A stretch of 64,000 nt of DNA. Origin: Lepidostoma basale. Its lineage: Eukaryota > Arthropoda > Insecta > Trichoptera > Lepidostomatidae. Positions 11,219 to 20,824 of this stretch are shown here, one piece after another (the first letter of the stretch is position 1; every line of letters begins with the position of its first letter). The stretch spans positions 3,316,501-3,380,500 of the forward strand of contig JAHDVF020000016.1 in the NCBI GenBank assembly GCA_022606425.2. The letters run 5' to 3'. Below the pieces are notes generated by a model, which saw only the letters and a list, made by a program, of their open reading frames with translations, did no database searches and was not told the origin of the DNA. The position numbers were made by a program, and so were the translations under genes.

Positions 11219-11219
11219 A
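10362..11219 (-). pseudogene. LINE-A reverse transcriptase fragment
   Basis: About 285 codons, open in one frame. It covers RT palm and thumb: GVKQGCVMSPWLFNLYMDN is the conserved palm block before the catalytic loop, and LLYADDAVLLADNEHEL carries YADD with both catalytic aspartates. These are followed by FVYLGSMFTRDGR, LMYGSEAWNWQRKDES and WFGHMERMNEERMVK. The frame ends early because an A-run in the MVKKLYVND region is about two bases shorter than in sister copies. Beyond the frameshift the remaining codons still read to SILSAYPFGETA. The C-terminal layout, without RNase H, resembles RTE-like elements as I know them; the clade was not tested. Truncated and shifted, so not active. Confidence 0.9.
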
Positions 11220-11324
11220 TATTTTTTAATGTAATAGAATAAAGGGAAAAGCACAAGTATATTAGCAACATCAGATAAATAAGGGGGAAGATAGCAGAAT
11301 TTTGAATTTTTAAAATAGGTACTA

Positions 11325-11362
11325 CATGTTGGCCATGTGAGGATTCGGAGTAATCGATTATA
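11325..11362 (+). mobile_element. Short LINE-A relic
   Basis: A roughly 38 bp stretch (GGCCATGTGAGGATTCGGAG followed by TAATCGAT) matches LINE-A's VGHVRSQRNRR codons with several changes. It is too short for more than a tentative call. Confidence 0.35.
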
Positions 11363-12059
11363 ACTTCTCTGTGAATAAGACCCAAGACAATTCCTTACAT
11401 CACAGTCGGGTACAGTAAGTAAGGTATGCAAGTAAATTCTGATCGTACGCGCGCCTTGTGTTTCATATTATTATAATTTATATTGTATATCGAATGGCCC
11501 GAAAGTTTGAAGGTAACGTTTTTAAATATTAGATATTCCTCGCCAGACGCTCCCCTGCCCTTTCGGATCTCTTAGCATATATATTACGGTAAATTATATA
11601 TTAATCGGAAAAGTTGAAGTTACTTGAAATTTCATACGTTTCTGTTCAAAACTCTCGAAAAGATCTGCTTTATATTTCCTTTAAGAAAAACAACTTGAAA
11701 AGAGCTAGCGACAAACTTTGCGATGTGAAAAATGATTCGGAACAAAAGTTTTCCTTTTGCTGGAAATTTGTGACTGCAATACCTACCTTATACCGCTCTT
11801 CGGGACTTTTTCCCCAAACTCTGTTTATGAGATTCTGGCCTGAAGGTTCTAACGGCGTTATTAAATATCTGATTACCTTTTCATTCAAAGGAGAAGCACA
11901 AAGTCGAATAATTCCATTTTAATGCTTCTGGGCAGAATGCCTTCACACATATTCCATTAATGGCTCCAAGGGCCTCGGAGCCAGGGCGCATCTGATTATA
12001 GCAGCCATTGCTAACTTAATATCATAATATATCGAACTTTATTGCACAACACGCTATAT
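11363..12059. other. Non-genic stretch
   Basis: No supported gene. Open frames of 72-102 codons overlap on both strands at 11614-11922 and show no recognisable domain. A GC-richer patch lies at 11935-11995. Confidence 0.45.
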
Positions 12060-12068
12060 TAATCATCA

Positions 12069-12473
12069 AATCAAATCAAATCAGTTTATTTACTCAAATG
12101 ACATTACAAAAAGCAAGAAGTTTAAGGTGTCTATTGAGTACAGGTAAAATATTATAAAAAATACAACATAATACCAGAAACGAATAAGAAATGGTTCGAC
12201 ATTAGGAAGACAAGATACTTTCTAAAGTCAAGAGTATTTGTCTCCTGAACGTACCTTCACTAATATGAAAGACGTCGATCTCCGAGGAGACCGCGTTTAG
12301 CAGACAAATTGCTCTTCTCACCGCTATCATCAGAGGCAGATTGGTTCTGGTGGCCGGTAGGTAAAACAATCTGTGCTGTCGCTGTCGGAGAAATCTATCA
12401 GGTACAAAAATATCAACACCCTCTAGCACAGCCGAGTTCTTGATATATTCCCTGATTAATTTAAAGAAATGGG
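12069..12473 (-). mobile_element. LINE-J copy 2 with RT C-terminus and TSD
   Basis: Minus-strand LINE-J. About 80 codons of the RT C-terminus are open (VPDRFLRQRQHRLFYLPATR..., then AVSSEIDVFHISEGTFRRQI). This matches the RTN...RALxxxN...DIF pattern of jockey/CR1-like RT ends as I know them. The 3' UTR ends in a (GATTT)n-type tail at the left. TAATCATCA at 12060-12068 and 12474-12482 is a target duplication. The 5'-truncated copy keeps only the last part of the ORF. Confidence 0.85.
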
Positions 12474-12547
12474 TAATCATCATTGTTTAGGAACCTTTTC
12501 ATCCGTCCATTATATCAATAGGGAACAAAAAAATTATTATATTTCTA

Positions 12548-12645
12548 TCCTGCAGGACGGGGTTAAAGCGGCAGGCTACAGTTAGAATAGTATTAAGCAT
12601 CAAGCGTGCAATATAGTCGGGTGTTAAATAACTGGACAAGAAAAA
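12548..12645 (+). mobile_element. LINE-K copy 3, terminal fragment
   Basis: Codons LQDGVKAAG, then KHQA, then the GTCGGGTG-to-GAA end of LINE-K, finishing in AAGAAAAAGAAGAAG. About 98 bp, strongly 5'-truncated, with one stop. It adds a third independent example of the LINE-K (GAA)n tail. Confidence 0.7.
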
Positions 12646-12649
12646 GAAG

Positions 12650-13300
12650 AAGATATTATTTCAAGTGATGAACAAATAGCCATCGTCGAAGCAAAATAAT
12701 TAAACCTGAATTTTCACATTAAGGTCAAATTTTATATGAATAAAGGAAGCTTATTATTTATTGTACACATAGCTACATTAATTTCCCTCAACTATTTGTG
12801 AAAAGCAATCAGGATGGTAATTGAGAAATTTCTTTGGCATAACTTAATAAGAGTATCAGAAGTTTCACGTCTCGTGGTGTTGAACCAGTAAAAGAACATT
12901 GCTCGTTCAATGTTATGCCCCATTCAAAGTGAACCGAAGAACTTTCGTAAAAATCATTTTGGAACTTTTAGTTCGCATTACTCCGTCCTTTATTTTCCGG
13001 CAGCCCTTTTCCGAATAATATGCCCCGTTTGGGACCCATTGATAGAAATTGACGCCCTTGCGAGCCGCCCTTAAATATGTACGCGTGTACACAGATTCTA
13101 GCCCTACTGCTCCTTGTCGCTGGCAGTGCGAGATTTATAGAGCTCTTTGTATCGGGAGCTTTTTTAAAAGATTTTTAAAACTTGAACGCTGATGTAACGC
13201 CAGAGTTTTAATTTCAGCAGAATTTGCAACTTAGTTTAAATTCTAGTTTTTTGAATTCAAACACAAACCTTCAAAAATTATTTCAAAAAATGATTTAAGA
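12650..13300. other. Non-genic stretch
   Basis: AT-rich with a GC-richer segment at 12890-13130. No gene or known repeat recognised. Confidence 0.5.
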
Positions 13301-13615
13301 ACAACTAACCAACTAACCTAACTAACTAACTATCCAGCACGCCGTTTCCTGAAAGGGTCGGTAGAAATAATGGACCGCCACACTGGTCTTTCCTTACACA
13401 TTTCTCTCGCTTCCTCAACATTTATACAACGTGTCGACATTAAATAGTTTATTGATTTGATCGTGTCACATTTTCCCCGGTCTTTTTCTGTTTTTTGTTC
13501 CATTTTCATTATGACAATATACTTTTTTTATCATGCTTTCTAATTCATTATATCCATTTGTTCAAAACATCTTAATGACCTATTCATTATTATGTTCAAA
13601 CTATTTCATTCACAC
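13301..13615 (-). mobile_element. LINE-A fragment
   Basis: Starts with an ACTAACC-type tail and the CACGCCGTTTCCTGAAAGGG terminal motif, then runs through the TTTCTCTCGCTTCCTCAACA segment with deletions. Degenerate, minus orientation. The right boundary is uncertain. TTTAAGAA occurs near both sides, but I do not claim it as a target duplication. Confidence 0.7.
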
Positions 13616-14317
13616 TCCATTTTCATCTCATGAACAATGTTTGGTTAAACTTTTAAGAAGTAAATTATTATTTTATGAGTATGTTCAAACGGGGATTCCC
13701 GCCCACGTTCTCTCGCTGGCGCTGGCTACCAGATCTATTCAATGTGACAGATCGCATTCTCCCCCTATAGATCACACGTCGCTGCACAACTTTAGAAGTA
13801 CTACGGATTATACTTTCAGCCTGAATTACCTTGTCCCGCTACCGGCGAATTTACGACTCGTATAAAGTAAGATTTTAACATAACAACGATCTTGTTTATA
13901 GGCATATTCCATTATTAACTTATAACTTAACTTTACACATCTCTGATTTATATTCTTGTTTGTCTAAATAATAATATTAATAATCTGTAGTAATTGAACA
14001 TGGAATCGTTAATTTTTTAATTGCAGTTTCCTTGAGAAGAAAGAGAAAGTGTCCTATCTTAGTGACCGATATAACATACTCGTAAAAATATTTATATGCC
14101 AAATATTTTTTTTATTTACTATTTCGTAAGAAATTTATTATATTTATTTTATGAGAATAACACGATTTGGCTTGCTAAGGTAGAATTGAATATGAATTTA
14201 TTATGTATTTACAAGGTGAAACTTGTTACTTTATTAAACATAATGAGACATCTTGAAAATTGATGTTTTTAAAAAAAATGACTCTCCGTTGTAACGATAT
14301 TTTTTTATGAATTAAAA

Positions 14318-14515
14318 CAGAGTTTTGCCACTTTTGTTAATTTTTCGTAACATGTTTCGAAAGTTTTACACCTTCATCATCGGGATCAATCAGTTTATAT
14401 AATTATCCTGTTTATTAAAGATTAGCACCTTTGATTTCTCGAGAAAAATAAACTCAGAAGTGAAAAAAAAAAAGTTTTTTTACTTAAAAAAATCATCATA
14501 ATGGAATTCCATAAT
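14318..14515. repeat. Foldback element FB-E copy 1
   Basis: The left arm carries the folded module in minus orientation (ACATGTTTCGAAAG, spacer, CTTCATCATCGGG). The right part resumes at CGAGAAAAATAAACTCAGAAG and ends ATCATCATAATGGAATTCC, the same right end as in FB-E copies 2 to 4. The module of the right arm is lost. Confidence 0.65.
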
Positions 14516-14539
14516 GTTTAATTAAGTTCATAAGTTCAT

Positions 14540-14768
14540 TATTTATTGTTTTTTGAACAATGATGTTAACTCCATATTAAATAATAAATATAAATAAAAA
14601 CGTCTGTCTTCTGAGAATTTTATTAAATTTTATATGAAGTGACATTTTTCGTTTGTTTTCAAAAATATTAAACATTTTATAATGCCTTAGAAGAGCAAAA
14701 TTGTCATTCCGTATAAAATTTAATAAAACTCATAGAAGACAGTCGTTTTCATTTATTATATGTATATT
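14540..14768. repeat. Foldback element FB-B copy 2
   Basis: Begins TTGAACAATGATGTTAACTCC, then arm sequence ATAAAAACGTCTGTCTTCTG, which is mirrored near 14735-14757. The centre includes an ATGCCTTAGAAGAGC stem segment. The arms are less well paired than in copy 1. Confidence 0.7.
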
Positions 14769-15500
14769 AATTCCCAAAGTTCATCATAAATTCGTAGTAA
14801 ATTTAATATTTTCATGGTTTATAAATCGTGAATACATTCCAATTTTACTAACCATAGAATGAAAAATAAAAATGAAAAATTTGTGTTATTACACAGGCAT
14901 GGTAACAGTATGATTGTTTGGTTTATTGCTCTTAATACGCGATGAAAATGTTTACATTATAATATCAAGAACATAAAACCTGGAGAAAGAGAATTATTTA
15001 TATACATCAGGTACTTCACACGTGCTCACCCTCCAAGTTAGCAATAACCTCTCCTGGCTTTTTATTAATACAGAAGCCTAGTTAAATTTTATTGTAGCCC
15101 CCGGCGTGCTGCGGCTGCCGGCGGGAGGGGGCGGGGGCGGGGGCGCAAGTAACCGCGCGATGTGTGTTAAGACTTTTAAACCATTTTTGCGCGGAATATG
15201 ATTACAGTTAGGCCCCGAACAGAGCCCAATTTAACGTTATTCCCTTTGTGAGGCTGGCAAGAAAGACTCCTCTACAATTTACACCGTTCTGGATTACCTC
15301 GCGTGTGGAGGAATCACTTACGGGAAATTCGCGTTCAATGTACACTGCGGGTCAGTATTTCTGCATCGGTTAAATTTTATCAGACTTAAAATTATTTTTC
15401 AAAGTTAATATTTCTCTAAAAGTTTTCTTTTCTAACAAAATATAAAGCTTCATGGTAAATTTCTTCTAAAGTGGGTGCAGATTACATAATTTCTGTTTTT
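14769..15500. other. Non-genic stretch with GC-rich island
   Basis: Contains a G/C-rich island at about 15095-15155 (repeated GGGGGC) in otherwise AT-rich DNA, followed by moderately GC sequence to 15360. No gene recognised. Confidence 0.5.
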
Positions 15501-15506
15501 TTTCTA

Positions 15507-15943
15507 TGAGGGTATTATTTGCAAACCCGGAAAACTCCACCAACAATCAAAAGTGAGTAATGAATTGGGTCTTATTCATAATATATTTGCACACAATTTT
15601 TATTGACTTTCAATTTCAAATTCGGCTTCATTCTGAAGAATTTTGCTATTAAAATATAGGGTTTGTTGCAAACATGACAACCTCCACTTGAGTGTTGCAA
15701 ACATGGCAACCTCCACTTGAGTGTTGCAAAGCTGGCAAAATTCCAAAATGAAATTCATTATTTTACTTTAATTATCAACATAATGATGATTATTTCATGG
15801 CTGATTACTTTTAAATTACTAACTGTTTTAGATGAAAAAGATAAATATGGTAAAAAAGCTCATTTTATTAGTGTATCAGTTTTTTGCGATTTACTCAAAA
15901 CATCTAATGATGGAGTTTGCCAGGTTTGCAACTAATACCCTCA
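15507..15943. mobile_element. MITE with about 35 bp TIRs and TA duplication
   Basis: Terminal inverted repeats start TGAGGGTATTATTTGCAAAC at 15507 and end with its near complement at 15943. They stay paired over about 35 bp with roughly four mismatches. TA flanks both ends, as with Tc1/mariner-type target duplications. There is no transposase, so it is non-autonomous. The interior carries tandem copies of a 29 bp unit that echoes the inner part of the TIR. Confidence 0.7.
15664..15740 (+). repeat. 29 bp tandem repeat inside the MITE
   Basis: Two full units and part of a third, each starting TTGCAAACATGGCAACCTCC or a close variant and ending CACTTGAGTG. The TTGCAAAC and GGCAA blocks match the inner TIR of the surrounding MITE. 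The units could be internal transposase-binding repeats. Confidence 0.75.
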
Positions 15944-15944
15944 T

Positions 15945-16140
15945 ATATGCAACAGGTCATTTGAACCCAATTACTGTAGACAAATGGAAGTCAGAGCTCT
16001 TAACACTCTGCCATGATGATCGACAGAGTGATAAGAGCTCTGACTTCTATATCAAAGGTCCCGGGTTCGATAACCGGCGATGGCAGTGTGATAATGTCTT
16101 GTCACCTTCGTGGTGCATAATGCTTCAAGGATCCTTCTCC
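15945..16140. mobile_element. Two SINE-L fragments, head to head
   Basis: The left fragment is in minus orientation: a TTGAACCCAATTACTG tail joined to the tRNA-like head. The right fragment is plus: CAGAGTGATAAGAGCTCTGA, B-box-like GGGTTCGATAACC, then GGCAGTGTGATAATG. The heads face each other at about 16010-16024 and form a 24 bp stem with one mismatch and a loop of about 13 nt. The left copy has lost its middle. Confidence 0.65.
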
Positions 16141-17425
16141 ACACGACTCTATCGGACGTTTGATACCTAACACCATTCCGTGTTCAAGTGAAGCCTGCCA
16201 CCTTATTAGACTCATTCTACAGGGTTATTATTTTAGTTGCTCTAGGTCTGCCTCATTTCCATTTTCCACCCTTCTATTTTTAGTGGATAATATTAATTTA
16301 AAAAAAAAAAAAAACAGTTATCTTACATATGCTATGTAAAAGCTAACTAATATAATGACACATTGAGTCAAAAAAAGGTTTCTTGTGGAGTTATTTCTGC
16401 GTTACTTTATGCTAATTAAGTGGGTTTCTTTTAATTTATTTTCTATAAACAAAAAAAGTGTGTCTGGTATAGAAAGTTTAAAAATGATTTTTTGCTCAAA
16501 ATACTTCGTATAACGAAAAATAATAAAGTAATAAGCTATGCCGTTTTTTAATGAACAATAAAAAATATTATTTGGTACAATTAATTTGACCAGCAGTGTA
16601 CAATCAGAGACATTGCCGTGGTACTGCGGTCTGGAAATTGAACCTTTGTTTCGAATAAATTTGCAAAATTTGAAGAAGAATTTTTCACGTAAAGGTTATC
16701 TCTTATCTTTTCTAACAAAATGGAATCCATCAGCTCATTGTGTAAGGATGTAGAGGAAGGCAAAAGGGGAGTTACAGTCACAATCGGAACACGCTCATGG
16801 CTTTTTAATATCCAAAATACTATTTCACCTAAAAAACGGTTTTGAAACAAAAATCTATTCTGCTATATTTTATACCGAAATAATTTTATTATATAACGTT
16901 ACGAGTAAGTTTAAATTACAATGTAAATTTTTGATATTATAGAATTTCGAACACGACAATTAGATGAAATTTAATTTTTCTTTTTATCTTATTTATAAGA
17001 CACCGAAACCGAGCGAGTACTTTACATGTCGAGCAATTCACATAACCAACGAGGAGAATACCGAGAAGTCTCAAATTAAAAAACCAAAGCCCCCTCGTCA
17101 TCAAAAATAGCGTTTTTATGGGATCTAACTTGTCTTCTTCAACCGCCATTTTGGTAATTATATAACTAACCTTAATAATAATGAGAACGAAGAACCGTAG
17201 AGTTACACGAATATATTTTCAAGATCTCAAAAAACGTTAAGCATTCTCACTTACGCTTAATCAGCTGATTACACTCAGATACCAATTTACTCATTTTTTT
17301 CAGGAAATCACGTAAGCTAGTCTATCTCCAGAACTCATTTTGACAGCATTCACTTATAAAAAAGCGCAGCTACGACCTACATACCAAAATGCAAATGGAA
17401 TGCAGTGCGTTTCATTTCTGAAAAA
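16141..17425. other. Non-genic stretch
   Basis: AT-rich. An A-run lies at 16299-16314. Short open frames at 16581-16850 and 16937-17149 (minus) have no recognisable domain. No repeat with a second copy was noticed. Confidence 0.45.
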
Positions 17426-17437
17426 TGTATAAATATT

Positions 17438-17547
17438 CAATAGTGTTACCAGTCTGTCGATGCCAGCGAGCCTGGCGAAACCGGTCGCTGTCTAAATAAA
17501 GACAAAAGTGGAAGTAGTTAAAAAACATCGTTTTATTTAATTATTAT
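17438..17547 (+). repeat. Single-arm FB-C insertion with TSD
   Basis: One arm of FB-C: module CTGTCGATGCCAGCGAGCC, GGCGAAACCGGTCGCTG, then AAATAAAGACAAAAGTGG and GTTAAAAAACATCG. TGTATAAATATT at 17426-17437 and 17548-17559 is a 12 bp target duplication. The copy lacks the usual right tail, so a single arm can insert on its own. Confidence 0.8.
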
Positions 17548-17574
17548 TGTATAAATATTTTTTTGTAATGAATT

Positions 17575-18250
17575 TAAATAATATTCGCATTTGATTGTGA
17601 TCTCGATTTTACCACTTCCTCTCCTTCATTTTCCTCAGCCTTAATCTCTCCAATGCTGAATATAGGCGTCAGCCAAACGTTTTCATCTCTTCCTGTCAAA
17701 CTCAAGTTTCTCACCCACTGTTTACCAGCTATTGAGGCTACAACGTCCACTATATTATCCAATTATTTCATTGAATTGTTATAGAGCTTTCTCGGTGCTC
17801 TCCGCGAACCCATTCATCATAGAAATTATACTACGTGGAGTATTGAGATTGTTCCGCAAAGCTGTGTTTAATATACGGTACTTTGTGGGACTAACTTCCT
17901 AAGAAGCGCGAACGGCGGACCGGGGGGAGGGGTACCGAGGAACCGAGGAACAGAGAGGAGAGACGTCTCGTCTGCGGGATTAAATCTCTGGACCGGGGGC
18001 GACCTGGACGAGTGTTTGCAGTGAGGCGGGACTAAGGGGGCAATCTGTGACAAGTGGTAATAATTTATTGCGGACCTCCTCCAGCGGGGAGCACAACAAT
18101 ACACCGCCCCTGCTAGGGATGTCCCGACATTCAATTATTATTTACATATTCCATATTACACAAATACACACTCTAAGGGATCTTGAAAACTAGTATATTA
18201 TACATACTCGTATAACATTGGACGAAACAAAGCACTTCATCGCTCAGTAC
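17575..18250. other. Non-genic stretch with GC-rich island
   Basis: A GC-rich, G-run-containing island spans about 17895-18115. No coding signal is recognised. The 60-90 codon minus-strand frames here are likely chance. Confidence 0.45.
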
Positions 18251-18256
18251 TTATTA

Positions 18257-18500
18257 ATAAGGACTAATTTTATCTCAATAGAGACGAAAATGCAAATTGG
18301 AAACTGAATATGGTGATCGAGGTGTTTACAGGACTTATGACCTGTCATTGGTTTTATGTAATCCAACATTCCCTATTCCACCTTTCTTTTGATCACCATG
18401 TCTGACAAATTTTTGGAAGTTGTATATATGTTAATATCCAAAACCACAATTCACATGTCAGTTTCAATTTACAGACCAGCGCCATCTATGAAGATTAGAT
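18257..18500 (+). repeat. Interspersed repeat H copy 1
   Basis: Begins ATCTCAATAGAGACGAAAATG, passes GTGTTTACAGGACTTATGAC and ends GCGCCATCTATGA. The same order of blocks occurs at 25382-25645 and, truncated, at 48157-48257. The class is unknown; it has no open frame and no visible TIR. Confidence 0.7.
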
Positions 18501-18616
18501 TTAGTACGTCTACAAGTATTTGTATACCTTCGAAATGTTGTATAAAAAATAAAAAACTCATTAATAACATAACATTGATCTGCTTGTTCCATATTTTTTC
18601 ATTTTTTTTTAACTGA

Positions 18617-19050
18617 ATAACTAAGTTAGTCAGAATGATTAGAATGCCACATTTTTCTTTCCTGACATACTTTTCCCGCTTCCTCAATATTCATACATCG
18701 TGTCATGCACGCATGTCAATTTCTCCGACTCCTCACATGGCCGACAGTCAATATTTGATTAATTTGATCGGGTTTTTTTATTTAATTTATTTCTGTTCAA
18801 CCCAATTGGGTTATATTGTTTCCATTTACATCGTTTCACCTATACCATCAACACATATTTTTGTCACCATTCTTTTCATGTATACAAACCATTTTGTTCA
18901 CAATACTTTCATTCGTACCGCATTCACTTATAACATTTTCATTTGACACTCTTATAAACAGATTATCACACATTCGTCTAAGATATCTCATCTCTACTGC
19001 GTTTATTCTACTTTCATCCTTGCTTCAGCTTTGTTTTCATGCATAAGGAT
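18617..19050 (-). mobile_element. LINE-A fragment, terminus deleted
   Basis: Minus LINE-A from the TTCTTTCCTGACATAC region to the CTACTGCGTTTATTCTACTT region. The usual 3' terminal CATCACGCCGTCTCC block is missing after a remnant TAACTAAGTTAG tail. A short insertion with CAACCCAATTGGG interrupts the middle. Confidence 0.75.
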
Positions 19051-19102
19051 ATTCAGTTGTTTTTATATTACTAGAATTAGAATAATAATCTAGCAAAGAG
19101 AG

Positions 19103-19172
19103 ACAACTATAAGGAACTAGAAAAAGAGGAAGACCGAGGTAAACGTGGCACAATCAAATCAATCATATGTTA
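19103..19172 (+). mobile_element. LINE-A short fragment
   Basis: Matches the GT-R-RGRPR-TWH-QI codons of LINE-A in plus orientation, opposite to the neighbouring fragment. About 70 bp. Confidence 0.55.
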
Positions 19173-19257
19173 GCTTGTTATCTAATAATGTAAATCATCC
19201 GCAGATATATAATAACTGCTCATTGGAAATATTTCTCAATAAGAAGTTCAACAAACT

Positions 19258-19408
19258 ATGTGCGGGAGATACCTTATGGGTGGCGATGAGGTTTGCAGCC
19301 CATCACACCGCGTCTTTCGCGGGAGCGAAAAGAGAATGAAGGAGTACCTCATTTTCACTCTCACTCTTTTCGGGAAGCCGGCGTGATGGCTAGTTTGTTA
19401 GTTACGAG
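19258..19408 (+). mobile_element. Non-autonomous element F, fragment
   Basis: Shows the F signature: GCGGGAGATACC, GGTGGCGATGAGGTTTGC, CATCACACCGCGTC, then a degenerate LINE-A-like end GCCGGCGTGATGGCTAG with an AGTT-type tail. One stretch before the tail is replaced by unrelated sequence. Confidence 0.7.
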
Positions 19409-19409
19409 T

Positions 19410-20120
19410 AGTTAGAAGTTCTGAAAACCGTTCGATTAAATGGTTTTATTCACGAAGTCTTTTATTATATTGAAGAATAATATCACATGTTCTATTAATA
19501 ATATAATATTTCCGATCAAATTCAGCAGGAGTTCTATTTTAGCCTAATAAATATCGGATGACAAAATTGCTGTAATGATGGTTAAAAAAATGGATATTGT
19601 GTAATTAAACAATTTCAGAATATTAATTTAAAGATACTTTCATTCAATTAAAATTATTTCTGTTCAATAAAACAAACTATGAATAAGGTTTGTATACACA
19701 CAGATACACTTCACTTTAACGAACCACGAATACTAATATTGCAAATAAATTAATGATTGGTGATATTTCCCGATTCGCTTCAACGACGTCGACGAATTCA
19801 AATGACGTGCAAATGAACGATTCGGATTTGATATCGAGTTCATACATACAGCAGTTTATTTCATCCCTCAAAAGGACATCTCTGCATCTCCCTAGGGAGG
19901 GATAATGGTCTGCCTAGATATTTGGGATGGAGATGCTGGGACGTTTTTGTTTAACATGTTTATGTTTTCTCTGGACCAAGATGTATAGCGGTTGACGAAC
20001 ACTTTTTTGGTACTCTGCCCTAGACCACAGATACTTGCAAGGGAGGTTCATTGAAATTATTAGAGTTAATATACTGCGATTCTTGTTCCCTTGTGCTATT
20101 TAAAGTTGACTGTATTAAGA
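19410..20120. other. Non-genic stretch
   Basis: No gene. Imperfect inverted blocks (CATCTCTGCATCTCCC and GGGATGGAGATGCTGGG) lie at 19878-19948 and could form a hairpin. Their family is unknown. Confidence 0.45.
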
Positions 20121-20124
20121 ATAG

Positions 20125-20570
20125 AATTTACTACAATATTTAAATTATACGACGTTTTTGTCGAAAACATCTTCCACTTTCGTCTTCATTTGAATAGCGC
20201 CCAGCCTGTCTAAATTAAGTAATTCTTAAAATCGTAAATATAGGTGGCTCTACGGATGGGCGGGCTGAAGTGGCGGTGGGCTGGCCATATCTGTCGGAGA
20301 ACCGACAGCCGATGGGGAAGACGGGTTCTGGAGTGGAGACCGCGTATAGGATTCCGTAGAGTTGGACGTCCCCCTGCCCGCTGGACCGACGATCTGAAGA
20401 GGATTGCTGGACGTGGATGGATGGGAGTGGCAATGGATAGGGGGCGGTGGCGGGCTTTGGGAGAGGCATACATTCAGCAGTGGATGACAGACGGCTGATG
20501 CAGATGATTAAAATTATTGTTTAAAATGACTTCCATCAAGAGATTTCAGTAAATTCATTAGATTTTTGCG
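20125..20570. repeat. FB-C copy 2 split by LINE-N
   Basis: The left piece (about 20130-20212) retains AAAACATCTTCCACTTTCGT and GCGCCCAGCCTGTCT from a decayed FB-C arm. The right piece (about 20509-20568) is the FB-C tail TTTAAAATGACTTCCATC followed by AGAGATTTCAG. LINE-N separates them. Confidence 0.6.
20226..20505 (+). mobile_element. LINE-N C-terminal fragment
   Basis: About 84 open codons of a non-LTR RT C-terminus: WRWAGHICRRTDSRWG, LEWRPR, GRPPARWTDDLKRIAGRGWM and RWRALGEAYIQQW. This is the GRPPxRWxDD...W...GEAYxQQW pattern I know from RTE-like elements of insects. It is notably GC-rich against its surroundings. It ends in a short ATG-rich tail. There is no frameshift, so it is probably a fairly recent, heavily 5'-truncated insertion into an older FB-C. 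Confidence 0.85.
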
Positions 20571-20622
20571 TATTCAGAATTATATTTCTGTCGAATAAAT
20601 TCGGCATTAACCGATAATTGTA

Positions 20623-20822
20623 TTTATTTATTGTTTATTGAACAAGGATGTTGACAACAACTCCATATTTAATTATTAATACGAATGATATGAAAACATC
20701 TGTTTTTTCAAGAAGTTTTATTAAATTTAATTTATGGGAATAACATGTTTCGCCTTTCTAAGGCATTACCATATGTTATTAATATCATGCCTTAGAAAGG
20801 AGAAAAATTATTGTACCTTTGA
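20623..20822. repeat. Foldback element FB-B copy 3
   Basis: Begins TTGAACAAGGATGTTG, then ATTAATACGAATGATATG and CTTTCTAAGGCATTACC. The right arm keeps only the inner ATGCCTTAGAAAGG part, so the element is asymmetrically truncated. Confidence 0.65.
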
Positions 20823-20824
20823 AA

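Noticed and set aside
10441..11229. A 262-codon plus-strand protein
   Set aside because: It is the antisense shadow of the LINE-A RT, which carries the YADD motif on the minus strand.
12548..12645. A fixed composite LINE-J/LINE-K element, because both occur side by side twice
   Set aside because: At 5731-6744 the two have separate nested target duplications, and LINE-J copy 2 has its own (TAATCATCA) that excludes LINE-K copy 3, so the adjacency is coincidental.
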